Positions 9,105 through 18,170 are shown, counted from the first letter of the stretch. The stretch: 64,000 bases of DNA from Streptomyces sp. NBC_00376 (GCF_036077095.1 NZ_CP107960.1:7812001-7876000), one strand, 5' to 3'. The notes: a model not told the origin generated them from the sequence alone. Program-made: numbers and translations.

Positions 9105-9203
9105 GCCAATGGCTCAGTGGAGCCCGCTCGGGTTGAGCCATGGGCCGCGGGGATGTTGTGATGTACCCGTCGATGGCGCTGCGGATCTCCGCGGCGCCTT
9201 TTT
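9105..9203 (+). ncRNA. Candidate structured leader or small RNA ending in an intrinsic terminator
   Basis: Between the GT4 stop and the FUSC gene lie two strong plus-strand hairpins in a row. The first pairs ATGGCTCA (9109-9116) with TGAGCCAT (9134-9141), extendable outward after one mismatch. The second is the intrinsic terminator at 9175-9203. A hairpin followed by a terminator 44 nt before a start codon is the layout of an attenuator or terminator-type riboswitch; a free small RNA is the alternative. I do not match it to a named RNA family. Confidence 0.35.
9175..9203 (+). terminator. Intrinsic terminator: 10-bp stem plus five T
   Basis: GGCGCTGCGG (9175-9184) pairs with TCTCCGCGGCGCC (the last ten bases of it, one G-T pair), leaving a 4-nt loop, and is followed directly by TTTTT (9199-9203). 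U-tracts like this are rare among Streptomyces terminators. It lies 166 nt past the GT4 stop and 43 nt before the FUSC start, so it ends GT4 transcripts or controls FUSC read-through. Confidence 0.7.
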
Positions 9204-9246
9204 CATGCCGGTGTGCAGGGCCGGTGCACGGAAGCAGGAGCGTTTG

Positions 9247-10752
9247 GTGCTGAAGAGGATGTTCGTCGCCCCGGACCCGGGCCGGCAGCGGCTGCGCAGC
9301 AGCGTCCGGGCCGTCCTCGGCATCGGACTCGCCGTCGCGGTGTGCGGTCTGGCCGGTCACTCCCTGGTCGCGGCCATCACCGGCGGCCTTGCCGCGCTGC
9401 TGGCCCTGTTCACGGTGCTGGACACCACGGTGCGGGGGCAGGCGATCACCACCGCCCTGCTGCCCGTCGCCGGTTTCCCCGTGCTCGCCCTCGCCGCGGG
9501 ACTGCACGACCACCCGGTGGCCCGCGACGTGGCGTTCCTCGCGGTCATCGGCGCGGGTGTGTACGCCAGGCGATGGGGGCCGCGCGGCCACTCGCTCGGC
9601 GTGTTCGCGTTCATGGCGTTCTTCACCACACAGTTCCTTCACACCCTGCCCGGACAGCTGCCCGAGCTGTACTCCGCGGTCGCCCTCTCCCTGCTCGTCT
9701 CGTCGGCCGTCCGCTTCGGGCTCTGGTGCTACGAGCGGCGGCAGCCCGCCCCCTTCGTGCCCGCCCCGGTGACCGGCAGCGGGCTGGGCCGGGCGACCAC
9801 CCGCCAGGCGGTCCAGGCGACCGCGGGCGCGGCCTTCGCGGTGATGGCGGGGCTCGTCCTCTCCGAGCAGCGCTGGTACTGGGCGGTGGGCGCCACCTGG
9901 TGGGTCTTCGTGAACACCGCCTCACGCGGCGAGACACTGGTGCGCGGCTTCCGCAGGGTCCTGGGCACACTGGTCGGCGTACCCATCGGCCTGGCCGTCG
10001 TCGTCCCGCTGCACGGAGCGCCCGTGCCCACCGCGATCGTCGTCGCGGCCGGCGTCTTCGGGATCTTCTACACCGCCGCGGTCTCCTACACCTGGATGGT
10101 GTTCTCGGTGACGGTGATGGCCGGTGCGCTCTACGGACTCCTGGGCGTGCTGGACCCCGCTCTGCTCGTGCTGCGCCTGACGGAGACCGGCGCGGGCGCG
10201 CTCGGCGCGATGCTCGCGGTGCTGCTCGTGCTGCCGGTCACCACGCACGCCACCACCGACGCCTGGATCCAGCGGGCCCTGCGCTGTGTGCACGCCTGCA
10301 CCGCGGAGGCCGCCGCACGGCTCTCGGGATCCCCGACCGCCGATCCCGCGCCCCGGATCGCCGAGCTGGAGGCGCTGCTCGGCCGGGTACGGATGTCCCT
10401 GGCCCCGCTGGTCCACCCGCTCAGCCCGCTGCGCGCCCGCAAGGCCCGTGCCCGTCAGGTGCTCGCCCTGCTGGACGCCTGCGCACGTGAGGTGCGCGGA
10501 CTGGCCTCCGTCGCGGCGGACCCCGAGGCATCCCACGACGCCCGGCTCGCCGCCGCCTGCTGGCGGGTCGAGGCATCCGTGGAGGCCCTGACCGCCCCCG
10601 ATCCGCAGCACCGGCCCGGCGTACCGGGCGTCCCGCCGCACACGGCCACGGCCGGTCCCGCGCTCGCCCATCTGCACGGCCTGGAGCGGGCACTGGCCGA
10701 ACTCGCCGCACCACTGCACAGCGATCCGCGCGCGCCGCTGATCGGTGTGTGA
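9247..10752 (+). CDS. FUSC-family membrane transporter (aromatic acid/fusaric acid exporter type)
   Basis: 501 residues from GTG 9247, which has AGGAG 6 nt upstream; the frame is open to 9097, but that would place the terminator inside the coding region. There are two clusters of TM helices: about residues 20-160 (VLGIGLAVAVCGLAGHSLVAA onward) and about 190-330. The second begins with the FUSC-type segment (WYWAVGATWWVFVNT...RGFRRVLGTLVGVPIGL). A C-terminal cytoplasmic helical region follows, rich in Ala and Arg (AELEALLGRVRMSLAPL). FUSC proteins export aromatic carboxylates and related compounds. The substrate here is not inferable; no divergent LysR regulator is present. Confidence 0.83.
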   Translation: MLKRMFVAPDPGRQRLRSSVRAVLGIGLAVAVCGLAGHSLVAAITGGLAALLALFTVLDTTVRGQAITTALLPVAGFPVLALAAGLHDHPVARDVAFLAVIGAGVYARRWGPRGHSLGVFAFMAFFTTQFLHTLPGQLPELYSAVALSLLVSSAVRFGLWCYERRQPAPFVPAPVTGSGLGRATTRQAVQATAGAAFAVMAGLVLSEQRWYWAVGATWWVFVNTASRGETLVRGFRRVLGTLVGVPIGLAVVVPLHGAPVPTAIVVAAGVFGIFYTAAVSYTWMVFSVTVMAGALYGLLGVLDPALLVLRLTETGAGALGAMLAVLLVLPVTTHATTDAWIQRALRCVHACTAEAAARLSGSPTADPAPRIAELEALLGRVRMSLAPLVHPLSPLRARKARARQVLALLDACAREVRGLASVAADPEASHDARLAAACWRVEASVEALTAPDPQHRPGVPGVPPHTATAGPALAHLHGLERALAELAAPLHSDPRAPLIGV

Positions 10753-10902
10753 CCGGTGTGCGAAACGGCTTCGGACGTGTCCTCCCGGGCGGCCCCGGCA
10801 GCCGAGGCACTGGTCTGGACCTGATGGCCGACTGCTACCGTCGCCCCGGAAGATCACGACGGTACCGGCCGCCGTGGTCGGTCGGCTGAGAGGGGCAGTG
10901 CG

Positions 10903-11988
10903 GTGACTGACAGTGCGGCGGGCAGCGGCGACGGCGCGGTGCGGGCGTTCATCGGGTCGTTCACGTCGGCGGGCGGACGGGGAATCACCGTCGCCGCCGT
11001 GGACCGGGAGACCGGGGCGCTGACCGTCCTCGGCGCCACGGACGCGGTCCCCGACCCCTCGTACCTCGCCCTGGGCCATGGGCCGGGGCCGGGCGGCGGC
11101 GCCCTCTACGCGGTCAGCGAGACCGATCCCGGTGCGGCAGCCGCCCTGGACGTGACCGGCGATGTACCGAAGCCGATAGGCGCGATCCGCCCGGTGGACG
11201 GCGGCGGACCGACCCATCTCGCGCTCGCGGGCGGTCATCTGCTCACCGCCAACTACGGCTCCGGCAGCGTGAGCGTCCTGCCCGTGACGCCGCACGGATC
11301 CCTCGGCCCGGCCACTGCCGTCTTCCGGCACGAGGGCAGCGGTCCCGACGCCGACCGGCAGCGCGGCCCGCACGCCCACCAGGTGCTGCCCGACCCCTCG
11401 GGGAACTGGGTGCTCAGCGTGGACCTCGGGACCGACTCCGTACGGATCTGCGCGCTCGACACGACGACCGGGTCGCTGCGGCTGCACGGTGAGACGGCCC
11501 TGCGGCCGGGCACCGGCCCGCGCCACCTGGCCTTCCACCCCGCGGGCGGCCACGCCTACGTCCTGAACGAACTCGAACCGACCGTCACCGCATGCCGGTG
11601 GAACGCGGCCGCGGGCGTCCTGGAGCCGGTGGGGGAGACCTCCGTGCTGCCTGTGTTGCCGGCGGAGGGCGGCGAACCGGCGACGTACCCCTCCGAGGTG
11701 GTCGTCTCGCACGACGGACGGTTCCTCTGGACCGCCAACCGGGGCCACGACAGCATCTCGGTCCTGGCGCTCGACGCGACCGGCGAGCGGGCGACCCTGG
11801 TCACGACCGTGGACTGCGGCGGGCACTGGCCGCGCGACCTCGCACTCGACCCCACCGGCCGCCGGCTGTACGCGGCCAACGAGCGGTCCGGCGACGTCAG
11901 CTGGTTCGACGTCGACCCGGAGACCGGAATCCCGCGTCGCGTCGGCTCACTGGCCGCCCCCGCCGCGTCCTGCGTGATCTTCGCCTGA
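10903..11988 (+). CDS. Lactonase family protein (beta-propeller, 6-phosphogluconolactonase-like)
   Basis: 361 residues with GTG start after GAGAGGGG. It is a repeat-built protein typical of the seven-bladed COG2706 lactonase family: AFIGSFTSAGGRGI at the start, repeated blades such as GHLLTANYGSGSVSVLP and RFLWTANRGHDSISVLALD, and GPRHLAFHPAGGHAYVLNE. The family includes 6-phosphogluconolactonase of the pentose phosphate pathway, but many members act on other lactones, so the substrate is open. No signal peptide, so probably cytosolic. It stands alone and ends at the bidirectional terminator at 12005. Confidence 0.85.
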   Translation: MTDSAAGSGDGAVRAFIGSFTSAGGRGITVAAVDRETGALTVLGATDAVPDPSYLALGHGPGPGGGALYAVSETDPGAAAALDVTGDVPKPIGAIRPVDGGGPTHLALAGGHLLTANYGSGSVSVLPVTPHGSLGPATAVFRHEGSGPDADRQRGPHAHQVLPDPSGNWVLSVDLGTDSVRICALDTTTGSLRLHGETALRPGTGPRHLAFHPAGGHAYVLNELEPTVTACRWNAAAGVLEPVGETSVLPVLPAEGGEPATYPSEVVVSHDGRFLWTANRGHDSISVLALDATGERATLVTTVDCGGHWPRDLALDPTGRRLYAANERSGDVSWFDVDPETGIPRRVGSLAAPAASCVIFA

Positions 11989-12004
11989 CCCTGCGCCGCG
12001 CACA

Positions 12005-12054
12005 GCACGAACGCCGGACGGGCCCGGAGAACCGGGCCCGTCCGGCGTTCGTGC
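12005..12054. terminator. Bidirectional terminator, 23-bp perfect stem
   Basis: Arms 12005-12027 and 12032-12054 are perfectly complementary over 23 bp with the 4-nt loop AGAA. It lies between the convergent lactonase and CbiX-like genes, so it can stop transcription from both sides. No U-tract, as is common in Streptomyces. Confidence 0.85.
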
Positions 12055-12087
12055 ACCGACCGGCTGCCGGGCGCACCCGGCACGGGG

Positions 12088-13011
12088 TCAGTGCGCCTGG
12101 GCACCCTGCGGCGCGACGGGCGTGATGCCGAGCATCGTCATGTACATCGACAGCACGAGCTTGCCGATCGCCGGGTACGCGCCGAGCGGCTCGGCCGTCG
12201 CGCAGCCCGCCTCCTTCGCGGCGGCGTCCAGCAGCCCCTCGGCCACCTCCGGGCCCACCAGGTACGGGGCCAGCGCGAGCTGCGCCGAGCCGGAGCTCGT
12301 GAGCTGCTCGGCGATCGACGCGACCGAACCCTCGACGTCCAGCGCCGCGGCCATCACCGGAACCGCGAGCCGGGCGGCCAGCAGCATGCCGGTGATCCCG
12401 GCGGCCTGCACGGCCTCGTCGCCACCCACCGTGGCCAGCACGATGCCGTCGGCGGCCGTGGCCACCGTGAAGAGCCTGGCGCGGTCGGCACGGGCCAGAC
12501 CGGCCTCGGAGAGCCGCACGTGCAGTGCCTCGGCGAGCAGCGGGTGCGGGCCGAGCACATCGGTCAGCTCGACCTGCGTACCGCTGTCCATCACGGCCTG
12601 TCGTATCCGCCGGATCAGGGCGCTGTCCGGCCCCGCGAGCAGCGGTACGACGACGGCGGACGGCCCCTCGGGCGCGGCGACCTCACGGCCTGCGGCCTGC
12701 GCCTGCTCGTAGCGCGCGACACGCTCGGTGGCGCAGTGGGTGAGTGCGGCGGAGAGCGTCGGGTACTCGGCATCGTCGCCGTCGAGGTAGCCGATCCGGG
12801 CGTTGAGGCCGGGCAGCTCGGAACGGGCGATGCTGATCACCTCCTCGGCCAGGCTGCGCGTGGCCGGGGAGGGGGTACCGGGGACGGCGAGAACGAGCGC
12901 GGCAGCGCCCTCGGGTGCGACCACGGGCTCCGGGCGGCGGTGCCGTCCGGACTGGCGAGGTCGCGGCATTCGTACAGGCAGGCCGGAAGCGGGCCCAGTG
13001 GGGGTGCTCAT
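12088..13011 (-). CDS. CbiX-like (sirohydrochlorin chelatase fold) protein lacking catalytic histidines
   Basis: 307 residues with the duplicated two-domain layout of actinobacterial CbiX proteins: ALVLAVPGTPSPATRSLAEEV in the N-half, VVVPLLAGPDSALIRRI, DVLGPHPLLAEALHVRL and a C-half ending LVLSMYMTML. In real chelatases these positions read roughly GHGSR and PLFLxxGxH, giving the histidines that hold the metal. Here the first is VPGTP and the second AGPDS, so metal insertion is doubtful. It may be a structural paralogue. The start at 13011 has TAGCAT about 8 nt upstream and no clear ribosome site, hinting at a leaderless mRNA. A GGACAG/CTGTCC inverted repeat (13061-13079) lies upstream. Confidence 0.75.
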   Translation of the reverse strand: MSTPTGPASGLPVRMPRPRQSGRHRRPEPVVAPEGAAALVLAVPGTPSPATRSLAEEVISIARSELPGLNARIGYLDGDDAEYPTLSAALTHCATERVARYEQAQAAGREVAAPEGPSAVVVPLLAGPDSALIRRIRQAVMDSGTQVELTDVLGPHPLLAEALHVRLSEAGLARADRARLFTVATAADGIVLATVGGDEAVQAAGITGMLLAARLAVPVMAAALDVEGSVASIAEQLTSSGSAQLALAPYLVGPEVAEGLLDAAAKEAGCATAEPLGAYPAIGKLVLSMYMTMLGITPVAPQGAQAH

Positions 13012-13130
13012 GGCGCCGCATGCTACTGGTTTTGGGTGCGGCTCTGTTCGGGGAGGGTCCGGACAGGCGTTATCTGTCCGCTTTTATCCGATGAGCGGCT
13101 TACTGGTCGACTGTCCTGCTCTGTCGCCAC

Positions 13131-14207
13131 CTATTCGGGCTTGTGCCCAGGCCCCTCACCAGGCACCCACAGCAGCGTCGGGTGGCGGGGCAGCCGTAGA
13201 TCCCCGGTCGCCAACGCCTGGGCGATGGACAGTGCGCCGGTCAATGGATCACCCGAACCGGGGACCGCCCGTGCCTGCGGAAGCTGGCGGGCCAGCTCCT
13301 CGCGCAGGGGTACGAGCAGCGGATCGCCCATCCGGAACAAGCCGCCCGTCAGCGCCACTTCGCACGGTTCGCCGTCGGCCCCCGCCTCCGGGCACACCGC
13401 CGCGGCCGCCTCCGCGACATGTGCCGCGGCCTCGCGCAGAATGCCCGCGGCGACCGGATCGTGCCCGGCGCACGCGGCGACCTCGGGCGCGAACGAGGCC
13501 AGCACGGCAGGCCGGTCGGTACGCGGATAGAGCAGCCCGGGAAGCTCCGGCGCCGGCCCGAACACCGCCTCCAGCCGGGACAGCAGAGCGGCGGATCCGC
13601 CGCGCCGCCCGTCGTGGGCACGCATGGCCGCGTCGAGCCCGGCCCGGCCGATCCAGGCCCCGCCGCCGCTGTCGCCCAGCAGATGCCCCCAGCCGTCGGC
13701 CCGGCGCCAGCTCGTCAGGTCCGTGCCCAGCGCGATCATGCCCGTGCCGGCCGCTACGACCGCCCCCGGGCGCTGGCCGACCGCCCCCGCGTACGCGGTC
13801 ACGGCATCGGCGGCCAGCGCCAGCCTCCGCACCCCGAGCGTGCCCTCCAGTGCCGAGGGCAGCTCCGCGCGCAACTGCCCGCCGAGCGTCGCCATGCCGG
13901 CGGCACCGATCGCCACCGCGCCGATCCCGGCGCCGCTCTCGCCGCCGCACCGCTCCAGCAGCAGGCGGGCGGCGGGCAGCAGTTGTTCCAGCAGATGGGC
14001 CGCGTCGATTCCGGCCGCTCCGGTGCGCACCGGAGCGGCGCAGGCCGTCGTCGCCAAGGGGGCGGACAGACCGACGGCGCCCAGGGCCACGCGCAGCCCC
14101 GAACCGCCCGAGTCCACACCGAGCACGTACGGACCCGGTGCGCCCTTCGCCCCGCCCGGACGCACACCGGTGCCGGTGCTTTCCGGCGATCGCCGCGGTG
14201 AGCTCAT
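13131..14207 (-). CDS. BadF/BadG-type kinase, probable N-acetylglucosamine kinase
   Basis: 358 residues. Actin-like ATPase motifs are in order: phosphate-1 YVLGVDSGGSGLRVALG (about 28-45), GAVAIGAAGMATLGG, AAGTGMIALG (phosphate-2 region), GWGHLLGDSGGGAWIGR and CEVALTGGLFRMGDPLL. This arrangement is that of the BadF/BadG/BcrA/BcrD ATPase family, whose Streptomyces members are often annotated as GlcNAc kinases. It should phosphorylate an amino sugar in the cytoplasm using ATP. The start 14207 has GGAG 9 nt upstream; longer in-frame extension runs antisense through ung and was rejected. It is divergent from ung with a 141-bp gap. Confidence 0.82.
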   Translation of the reverse strand: MSSPRRSPESTGTGVRPGGAKGAPGPYVLGVDSGGSGLRVALGAVGLSAPLATTACAAPVRTGAAGIDAAHLLEQLLPAARLLLERCGGESGAGIGAVAIGAAGMATLGGQLRAELPSALEGTLGVRRLALAADAVTAYAGAVGQRPGAVVAAGTGMIALGTDLTSWRRADGWGHLLGDSGGGAWIGRAGLDAAMRAHDGRRGGSAALLSRLEAVFGPAPELPGLLYPRTDRPAVLASFAPEVAACAGHDPVAAGILREAAAHVAEAAAAVCPEAGADGEPCEVALTGGLFRMGDPLLVPLREELARQLPQARAVPGSGDPLTGALSIAQALATGDLRLPRHPTLLWVPGEGPGHKPE

Positions 14208-14348
14208 GGGCCGACTCCAGGAGGAAGACGAATGACGGCGGCAGCCTATCCCCCGTACCGCGAGAACGGGCCGGGGGAGTGCGAGTTCGGCGGCCCGGAC
14301 CGGCTTCGGGCCGGGAGCGGAGCGTTTACGCCGGTAGAGTGACGTTCC

Positions 14349-15026
14349 GTGGCACCACGACCGTTGAATGAAGTAGTCGAGCCCGGCTGGGCCGAGGCAC
14401 TCGCCCCCGTGGCCGGACGCATCGCCGCGATGGGCGATTTCCTGCGTGCGGAGGTGGCGGCGGGACGCACCTATCTGCCGGCCGGAGCGAACGTTCTGCG
14501 CGCGTTCCAGCAGCCCTTCGACGACGTACGCGTCCTGATCGTCGGTCAGGACCCCTACCCGACACCCGGAATGGCGGTGGGGCTGAGCTTCTCCGTGGCC
14601 CCCGAAGTTCCCCAGGTGCCCGGCAGCCTGGAGAACATCTTCCGGGAGATGCACACGGACCTGGGACTTCCACGCCCGTCGAACGGTGACCTGACGCCCT
14701 GGACGCGACAGGGCGTACTGCTGCTGAACAGGGCACTCACCACGGCGCCCCGCAAACCGGGCGCGCACCGCGGCAAGGGCTGGGAGGAAGTGACCGAACA
14801 GGCCATCCGGGCCCTGGCCGCACGCGGCAAACCGCTGGTGTCCGTGCTGTGGGGGCGCGACGCCCGCAATCTGCGACCGTTCCTCGACGGCTACCCGGCG
14901 ATCGAGTCCGCGCACCCCTCGCCCATGTCGGCGGACCGCGGCTTCTTCGGCTCGCGCCCGTTCAGCCGCACCAATGAACTCCTGCTGCGCCAGGGGGCCC
15001 AGGCCGTCGACTGGCAACTGCCCTGA
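14349..15026 (+). CDS. ung: Uracil-DNA glycosylase, family 1
   Basis: 225 residues with a GTG start. Family-1 hallmarks are intact: the water-activating motif [18 protein letters not shown] (catalytic Asp in GQDPYP), the uracil-binding LLLNRALTT and the leucine-intercalation motif [18 protein letters not shown]. It removes uracil from DNA arising by cytosine deamination or dUTP use, starting base-excision repair. Length is standard. Single-gene unit ending at the hairpin 15044-15076. Confidence 0.97.
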   Translation: MAPRPLNEVVEPGWAEALAPVAGRIAAMGDFLRAEVAAGRTYLPAGANVLRAFQQPFDDVRVLIVGQDPYPTPGMAVGLSFSVAPEVPQVPGSLENIFREMHTDLGLPRPSNGDLTPWTRQGVLLLNRALTTAPRKPGAHRGKGWEEVTEQAIRALAARGKPLVSVLWGRDARNLRPFLDGYPAIESAHPSPMSADRGFFGSRPFSRTNELLLRQGAQAVDWQLP

Positions 15027-15043
15027 GCCCTGTCGGCCCCGGA

Positions 15044-15076
15044 GTGGTACCGGCTCCTTCGCGGAGCCGGTACCAC
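15044..15076. terminator. Terminator hairpin after ung, 14-bp stem
   Basis: Arms GTGGTACCGGCTCC (15044-15057) and GGAGCCGGTACCAC (15063-15076) pair perfectly around the loop TTCGC. Placed between convergent genes ung and the secreted hydrolase, so probably acts in both directions. No U-tract. Confidence 0.85.
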
Positions 15077-15110
15077 GCCGCCTTCCGGTTCATACGCCGG
15101 TCGGTACGGT

Positions 15111-17975
15111 TCAGGACGCGTCGCGCACCGTGCCGGTGAACACCGGCCCTTCCTGCGGCTCCCAGGAATCGCCGTAGGTCATCAGCTGCATCCGCAGTGA
15201 TTCCTCGGGCTCCTCCAGTGCGTCGCGGACCGTGGGCACGGTCACTTCGGCACTCAGCTTCCCGGCGGGCACCACGGCCAGGAGGAACGCCGGATCCGCC
15301 ACCCCGGACAGCGGCCGGGCCGGGTCGGGCGACTCGCCGAACGTGTCCCGCAGCCACGGTCCGTCGACGTCCAGGGTGGACAGTTCCGTACCCCGGCCGA
15401 CCGGCTGGATCGCGAATCCGGCGGAGTCGACGTCGACATCGGCGACCGCGGAGAGCGAGACCTTCCAGCGCAGGCTCTGCCCCTCGGTGACCTGGTCCGC
15501 GACCGGCTTCACCTCGATCGTGGGCATCGGATCGTCGTTCCGCACGGTCACGCCCCCGAGATGCGAACCCACGACCGCGCCCCGGACCGCCTTGACGAAC
15601 ACGCTGTGCGTGATGTCGTAGCCGAAGCGGGTGTTGCCCCGTACCTCGACCGGCACATCGATGTCATGGCTGCCCGGACGCACCGTCACCGTCCGGTGGT
15701 TGGGCTCGTCCTTGCCGGGCTCGGTGAAGAACAGCCGGACCTGTCCGCTGCCGCGCCCGGAGACGGTGACCGGAACACGGTAGGTACGGACCCCGAAGTC
15801 GCCTTCCTCGACCTTCAGGTGGCCGATGTCCACGCGCGGCAGAGAGGCCGCCCGGACCGCGGGTGTGCCGGGGCGCCAGCCCCAGGCGTCGACCAGCCAT
15901 GCCTGCCCCGAACCGCTTCCCGGGGTCAGCTCCAGGCTCTTCACATGCTTCAGGTCCACCTTGCTCCGCACGGCGGCGGAGAGCGGCACGCGGATCTCGC
16001 GTCCCCAGTAGGAAGCCGTCCGGTCGCTGCCCGGCAGCCCGTCGATCTTCGCGCGGCCGAGCGTCGCCCGTCGGCCCGAGGTGTCGGTGAGAGCGATGTC
16101 CAGCCGGGTGCCGGTGGTGTCGGGCGGCACGATCACCCGGAGCGCCAGCGACTCGGCGCCCGCCACGGAGACCGGACGAGCGGGACGGATCCGCACCGCA
16201 CCGCCCGGCTTCGACCAGCGCATCGCGACCGCGTAGCGGCCGGGCTCCCTGGCGGTCTCCCACATGGCGAAGTGCGGGGACACGGCGGACCCTTCAGGCG
16301 GCAGACAGGCACGGCCCGGATCGGGATCCACCTGTGCGCACACCCGGCCGCCCGTCACGGACGTCGAGGTGTCCGGCAGGAACGCGGGCGTGCGCTTCCC
16401 GCCGACCGCGTGGGTGAGCACACGCGCCGGACCGGCGGAGGGCGCGCGCCGGTCCGAACCGTCCAGCAGCGGACGCACGCGGTCGTCGCCCGCGACGAAC
16501 AGCCGGGCTGCGGCGGCGATGTACGTGGCGCCGGCGGCCTGCTGCGAAGTGGCGGTGAGCCGGGCCTTCTTGCCCGGCGTGCACACCGGGTCCGGTGTGT
16601 CGCCGTCCCAGAAGTCGTCGTCGGCGGGCGCTTGCGCCTGCCCCGGCGTCCACTCGCTGTTGAAGAAGTTGTGGTTGGCGCCGACCATGTAGACCGCGCT
16701 GTGCAGTGCGGCACCACGGCTGACGCCCCGGGTGCCGTCGACGTAGATCTGGCCCTGGAGGTCGGACACGTCGCCGTCGCAGCCCGGCAGGATGGTCATG
16801 GACGGCACATCGGGAACCGGGTTCTGCCCGAAGACGGTCGGGCCGATCAGGACGGTGCCGCGAATGCGCCAGCGCACCGGGCCGCGGTAGCCGTCCTGGT
16901 CCGTGGGCGGCCGGGAGAGGCTGTCGAGCGCGGCCCGGTTGACGCCCTCGCCGCCCCGGGAGTGGCCCACGAGCAGCACCCGGGACATGTCGGCCGGCGG
17001 TGCGGTGCGCACGGCCGCGGGCGCTGCGGACCGGTGGGCGGCCCAGTCCGCCCAGCGGGCGAGGTGCAGACGCACCAGGGACGAGCGCGCCTGGGCGCCC
17101 CCGTCGTCGGCGCTGTCGTCCTGTCCGTTGATCCCGTTGGCCGAGACGGACACCGTGACGTAGCCCTGGGAGGCCAGGAGCTTCTGGTCGCGCAGATAGC
17201 CCCGATGGCTCGGTACCGGCCGCGTGCCCGCCTCGCAGGGCCAGGAGATGCCCTGGTCGCCCTTGGCGTTGAAACATGTGTAGTGACGGCCGTGCAGGAA
17301 CAGTGCGAGCGGTCGGCGCCCCGGCGCGCCGACCGGTGACACCACCGCGGCGCGCATCTCCACGGGGGCGCTGAACCCGGGCAACCGTACCGACTTCAGG
17401 GCGTACTCACCGCTGACGGTCCGGTACTTCCCCGGTACGCCGGGATCGACGGGGTTCGCGGGAGCGGGAGTGGGTGCCGGAGCCGTCGGCCGCGCCGGTT
17501 CGGTGGTCCGCCGGCCGTCCGGGGTCCGTCGGGGTCCCGAGGCGTCGAGACGCCGTCCGCCCGCCAGTGCCTTGAGGCCGGTCACCGGTCCGATGCGCGC
17601 ACCGTCGAGCTTCAGCCGGAACGTACGCCGGTCCTGCGCGGCGACCGGCCGGCCCAGGAGCTCGTCCCCGGAGTAGAACTCGACCCGGGCATCGCCCATG
17701 GGTACCGGGTGGGGCGAGGTCCAGACGAGCCGCTGCCCGGCTCCCGTACCGGTGATCCGCCAGCCCGAGGGGAGCCGGCCGTCCGGCTCTCCGCGCGACA
17801 CGGTGCGGATAGCAGATGTGGCTGATGTGGCGGACGTGGCAGATATGGCGGATATGGCTTCGGCGGAAATCCGGGTGTGCGCCGGTTGTGGCGACGCGCG
17901 CGCCAACTCCGGCCATCCCACGGTCAGAGTGAGTACCGCCAGTGCGGCGGTAGCCGTGCGCGGGACATGGATCAA
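15111..17975 (-). CDS. Large secreted alpha/beta hydrolase with C-terminal Calx-beta-like domains
   Basis: 954 residues. The TTG start has GGAGG 7 nt upstream and gives a Sec signal peptide (MIHVPRTATAALAVLTLTVGW, cleavage after ARA). A short Ala-Ile/Thr-Ser repeat follows (about 40-57), then a lectin-like linker. The hydrolase domain spans about 190-560: LALFLHGRHYTC, nucleophile elbow VGHSRGGEG with Ser339, acid region MTILPGCDGDVSDLQG, and histidine in GANHNFFNSEW. The rest is beta-rich, with Calx-beta-like features near the C-terminus (VTEGQSLRWKVSLSAVADVD, LEEPEESLRMQL). It is probably an extracellular esterase or peptidase; the substrate is unknown. Confidence 0.83.
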   Translation of the reverse strand: MIHVPRTATAALAVLTLTVGWPELARASPQPAHTRISAEAISAISATSATSATSAIRTVSRGEPDGRLPSGWRITGTGAGQRLVWTSPHPVPMGDARVEFYSGDELLGRPVAAQDRRTFRLKLDGARIGPVTGLKALAGGRRLDASGPRRTPDGRRTTEPARPTAPAPTPAPANPVDPGVPGKYRTVSGEYALKSVRLPGFSAPVEMRAAVVSPVGAPGRRPLALFLHGRHYTCFNAKGDQGISWPCEAGTRPVPSHRGYLRDQKLLASQGYVTVSVSANGINGQDDSADDGGAQARSSLVRLHLARWADWAAHRSAAPAAVRTAPPADMSRVLLVGHSRGGEGVNRAALDSLSRPPTDQDGYRGPVRWRIRGTVLIGPTVFGQNPVPDVPSMTILPGCDGDVSDLQGQIYVDGTRGVSRGAALHSAVYMVGANHNFFNSEWTPGQAQAPADDDFWDGDTPDPVCTPGKKARLTATSQQAAGATYIAAAARLFVAGDDRVRPLLDGSDRRAPSAGPARVLTHAVGGKRTPAFLPDTSTSVTGGRVCAQVDPDPGRACLPPEGSAVSPHFAMWETAREPGRYAVAMRWSKPGGAVRIRPARPVSVAGAESLALRVIVPPDTTGTRLDIALTDTSGRRATLGRAKIDGLPGSDRTASYWGREIRVPLSAAVRSKVDLKHVKSLELTPGSGSGQAWLVDAWGWRPGTPAVRAASLPRVDIGHLKVEEGDFGVRTYRVPVTVSGRGSGQVRLFFTEPGKDEPNHRTVTVRPGSHDIDVPVEVRGNTRFGYDITHSVFVKAVRGAVVGSHLGGVTVRNDDPMPTIEVKPVADQVTEGQSLRWKVSLSAVADVDVDSAGFAIQPVGRGTELSTLDVDGPWLRDTFGESPDPARPLSGVADPAFLLAVVPAGKLSAEVTVPTVRDALEEPEESLRMQLMTYGDSWEPQEGPVFTGTVRDAS
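17812..17856. repeat. Five tandem 9-bp repeats inside the hydrolase gene
   Basis: Five head-to-tail units of pattern GCNGAYRTG (plus strand), followed by a diverged sixth. On the coding strand they encode Ala-Ile-Ser or Ala-Thr-Ser triplets just after the signal peptide. The in-frame 9-bp period makes copy number free to vary by slippage without breaking the gene. Confidence 0.8.
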
Positions 17976-18170
17976 GGTGGTTCCTCCTGGTCATCGGCGC
18001 TCGCGAACTCCCCAGGGATCCCTGGGGCCCCCGCTCCCGGAGGACGGAGAGCGAAGCCCAGGGGTTGCCTCAGGCCGCGTCACATGGCGTGGAACTGCTG
18101 CTTCGGGGAGTCGAGTTGGACCGATGGCCGTGAGGAACCGGCCAAGTGGCGGCACGCTGCCGGTGGTCGG

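Noticed and set aside
9097..9246. Upstream in-frame start for the FUSC gene
   Set aside because: It would translate through both hairpins and the U5 terminator, and the residues do not resemble the family; GTG 9247 has AGGAG.
13131..15017. In-frame extension of the BadF-type kinase through ung to 628 residues
   Set aside because: The added N-terminus is antisense to ung and lacks family sequence; GGAG precedes the start at 14207.
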